A stretch of 64,000 nt of DNA, from positions 1 through 64,000 of the forward strand of contig VZSF01000108.1 in NCBI GenBank assembly GCA_013398295.1, written 5' to 3'. The notes beneath the pieces were generated by a model that was not told where the DNA came from, searched no databases, and saw nothing but the letters and a program-made list of their open reading frames with translations. The translations under genes and the position numbers were made by a program. Shown here in pieces: positions 61,801 through 64,000 of this stretch (position 1 is the first letter of the stretch; each line of letters opens with the position of its first letter). This stretch comes from Chionis minor (Eukaryota > Chordata > Aves > Charadriiformes > Chionididae).

Positions 61801-64000
61801 AAAACTGTCCACAACCAATGGCTAGCACACATCCATTTCAGCTTCTCTGTGTTTCTGCAAGCTAAGAGGAAAAGAAGACTCAGCAGCAAACAACTTACAT
61901 TTCAAGAGGAAATACAGCGCAGGAGTGCTCTGCACACTGACGCTTAGCCCTGTTATAGCTAAGGGAGCAGTAAATCCCCAATTATAGCATCTGGCTGGTG
62001 GCCAAGTAACCAGAAACACTTCAACCAAGGCTAAATGAGAAGTTTCAGATCCGAGAAAACAGTAAGTTGCATAGTGGTGCACCTTTTCCTTATCTTACAG
62101 TAAGAAGGCAAAAAATCCAGCACTAAAACAACTGTCTGAGCAGGGGTAGATGCAAATTGGCACCAGGACATAAACTTGCACTGTTCACAGTAAAATACCT
62201 GGCCTGAAAGATCTTTGCCTTAATGTTACTACTCCAGGTTGCTGTCAAATGTTCATTTCCCCGCATTCCCTCCAGTTTCTCTCGTCAGATGTCACGGTGA
62301 GGGTTGGTCACTGTTGCATGACTACAGTAACCCACAGGAGTTTCTGTCTCCAGAAGGGGCATTGCTGGCATATTGCAAAGGGCTAATGAATCCTGACCTT
62401 CACCCTGGAGTCAGGGCTGTGACATGGCCCTAATGCTCCACTTGCAGCACTCCACTAACACCAGTGGGGTACGCTGCTAGCTGCTCTAGTTTTCAGACAA
62501 GCTTTGGAGTCCCAGAGTGTTGGTGGTGCTACATTTCCATTTCAAGTCCCATGATAGCTGATGCTTTTTTTAATATCCAGCCCATGTCGTTGTGTAATTA
62601 TATGAGAATCTCTGCTTTCATTTTCAAAAAGGCAAGCTTTTACCCTTCCTGTGAGGAAAACTTGAACACGTATCTCAAGTGCTCAGAAGCAGGAAGGCTG
62701 CATTCGGCAATCAGTTAAGAAAAGAGGCTGACTGCAGTTTGGGGGCTTATGAAAGAGAGGGGCGTACAGAAAATGAGGAGGAGATAAAGTCACCTTTTCA
62801 AATGCATCTCTACTTTTTTTTTTTTTAACAGAGACAAACCAGGGAATTGCCAACATATCACTTGTCTTGCTTGCTCCTTACAAACGTTATGTTATTTAAA
62901 AGAGATTCACAATGACTTGCAGACTCTAATTCCTCTTGCCACAGGTTTTGTCTCATTGTTTCTTTTGCATCCCTCATGACAAACGTATTGGAAGACATTT
63001 CAGCAGAAGATGGCACAGTAAGGCTAACACCTGCACAAGCCTTCTTTTCCTCTGAGTTTCAGCATGCTCAAGGGGTCTTTTAGAGTTGATTCTGCTAAAC
63101 TAAAGCTGTCCTGCTTATTTGACACTTGTGTTTAAATATAGCACACGTTGTCACAAAAAATAATTACAGATCTTTTGAACAATCATGTGCAGTACCTAAG
63201 CAAAATTATGTAGTTATGCACAATCATTAAACTATCAAAAGCAATTTCTAAGATAAGGCTATAAAACAATTACTGTCTAGATTTTGTTTAAAAAAACGAA
63301 CATATTTTATATAATAAATATGGGAAAGGATATCTCCTTTTAATTAAAGTAGTGTGTCAGTATCTCCATGCCTAGTTCATATTGTAATTAAAAGTTTGCA
63401 ATTCCCAATTTTAAGAAATATCAGCAGTTAAATCTACCCTGGGAAGAATGGGGCGTTTGTATTTAAAAAGTTAATTATTTTTAATGTGCTTAATGCATAT
63501 TGGAAAGTTTAAAGACCTTACTAAAAGCACTCTTTTTCTTACATTAGGGATCTTGCAGGTGCAGTTATTTTTTAAAACAGTATGTTTGTGGGCCAGATCA
63601 TCAGGTGGGCTGAATGACATCATTTCAGGGAAAACAGCTTAACTACATGTAGGTAGATTAGCTGCGGGACAAGGTCCCCTCGTCCTCTCATATTCATAGC
63701 TATCTCTTTGAAATAAAAATTGCTGGCAGAAGTGAGACAGTTTAAAATTACAGAACAAAGTATTAGTCAGGGGAAAAGATGGCAGCAGGAGGACCGAAGA
63801 TGAACTGTGCATGAACCAGAGGCAGTGGCCCATGGCCAGCTCCGTGGGGAGCAGCCTGCATCCCTGTCTAGCTTTCCCTTGCTCCCCAGGGCATTTTAGG
63901 ACGCAGCAAAGGCGTTTGGGAGGAGAGCAGCTGAGGGGCTGTAGGGCTTGTGGTTTGGCCTTGGGAAGGCAATTCTGCTCTGCACGTTCCTGCCCCTCTG
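58898..64000. other. Non-coding DNA, no gene recognised; GC rises at right edge
   Basis: About 5.1 kb without a supportable gene. There is an A/C microsatellite at 59178-59206, an A14 run near 59967-59980, a T-run near 62813-62827, and a moderately GC-rich segment around 61430-61830 with two overlapping plus-strand frames lacking motifs. From about 63820 to the end, G+C increases sharply. That may be the edge of a repeat or of a CpG-richer region beyond the window. Confidence 0.55.
59178..59206. repeat. A/C-rich microsatellite
   Basis: Imperfect CCAAA/CAAAA repeats. A simple-sequence tract with no associated gene. Confidence 0.8.

Overview
The window looks like bird nuclear DNA from an AT-rich, gene-poor stretch (intergenic or deep intronic). 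The main evidence is a set of CR1 LINE fragments with the avian-type 3' end (ATTCTATG/ATTCTGTG octamers), two avian-style retroviral LTRs standing alone, general CpG scarcity, and many short A-rich microsatellites. I found no host protein-coding exon, tRNA, rRNA or CRISPR array that I can defend. The longest open frames are pieces of CR1 reverse transcriptase or chance frames in AT-rich DNA. The species cannot be named from the sequence alone.

Layout: 1-7459 is non-coding DNA with nothing recognisable except microsatellites. About 7460-7625 is a very old L2/L3/MIR-like retroposon remnant. 7626-18392 is anonymous DNA with an A23 tract. 18393-19386 is a minus-strand CR1 with a long surviving reading frame, and 20277-20675 is a second, shorter minus-strand CR1. 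25231-25951 is a solo LTR of ERVL type with TG...CA ends and an imperfect 5-bp target duplication. 28591-30081 is an assembly-problem zone: three single-N gaps surround two pairs of identical segments. 30082-43184 is anonymous DNA with a GC-rich patch near 34.1-34.3 kb. 43185-44268 is a plus-strand CR1. 45878-46040 is a CR1 relic in which the 3' tail is joined directly to reverse-transcriptase block A. 46200-46936 is a probable second solo LTR. 52080-52400 is a patch that keeps CpGs. 53508-53572 is a short CR1 tail. 56250-57500 is a very old CR1 copy, followed by a younger CR1 at 57931-58897. The rest, to 64000, is anonymous DNA whose GC content rises at the right edge.

There is no gene network here. 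Activity in the window is the history of retroelements: CR1 copies of at least two ages and subfamilies, all 5'-truncated and broken, plus two LTRs reduced to solo form.

The most consequential observation is technical. Segment A (230 bp) and segment B (346 bp) each occur twice, identically, and every copy abuts an N. The overlaps show that the two middle contigs were placed in the wrong order. Swapping them and merging the overlaps removes 576 bp of false duplication. I saw no convincing novel biological system.
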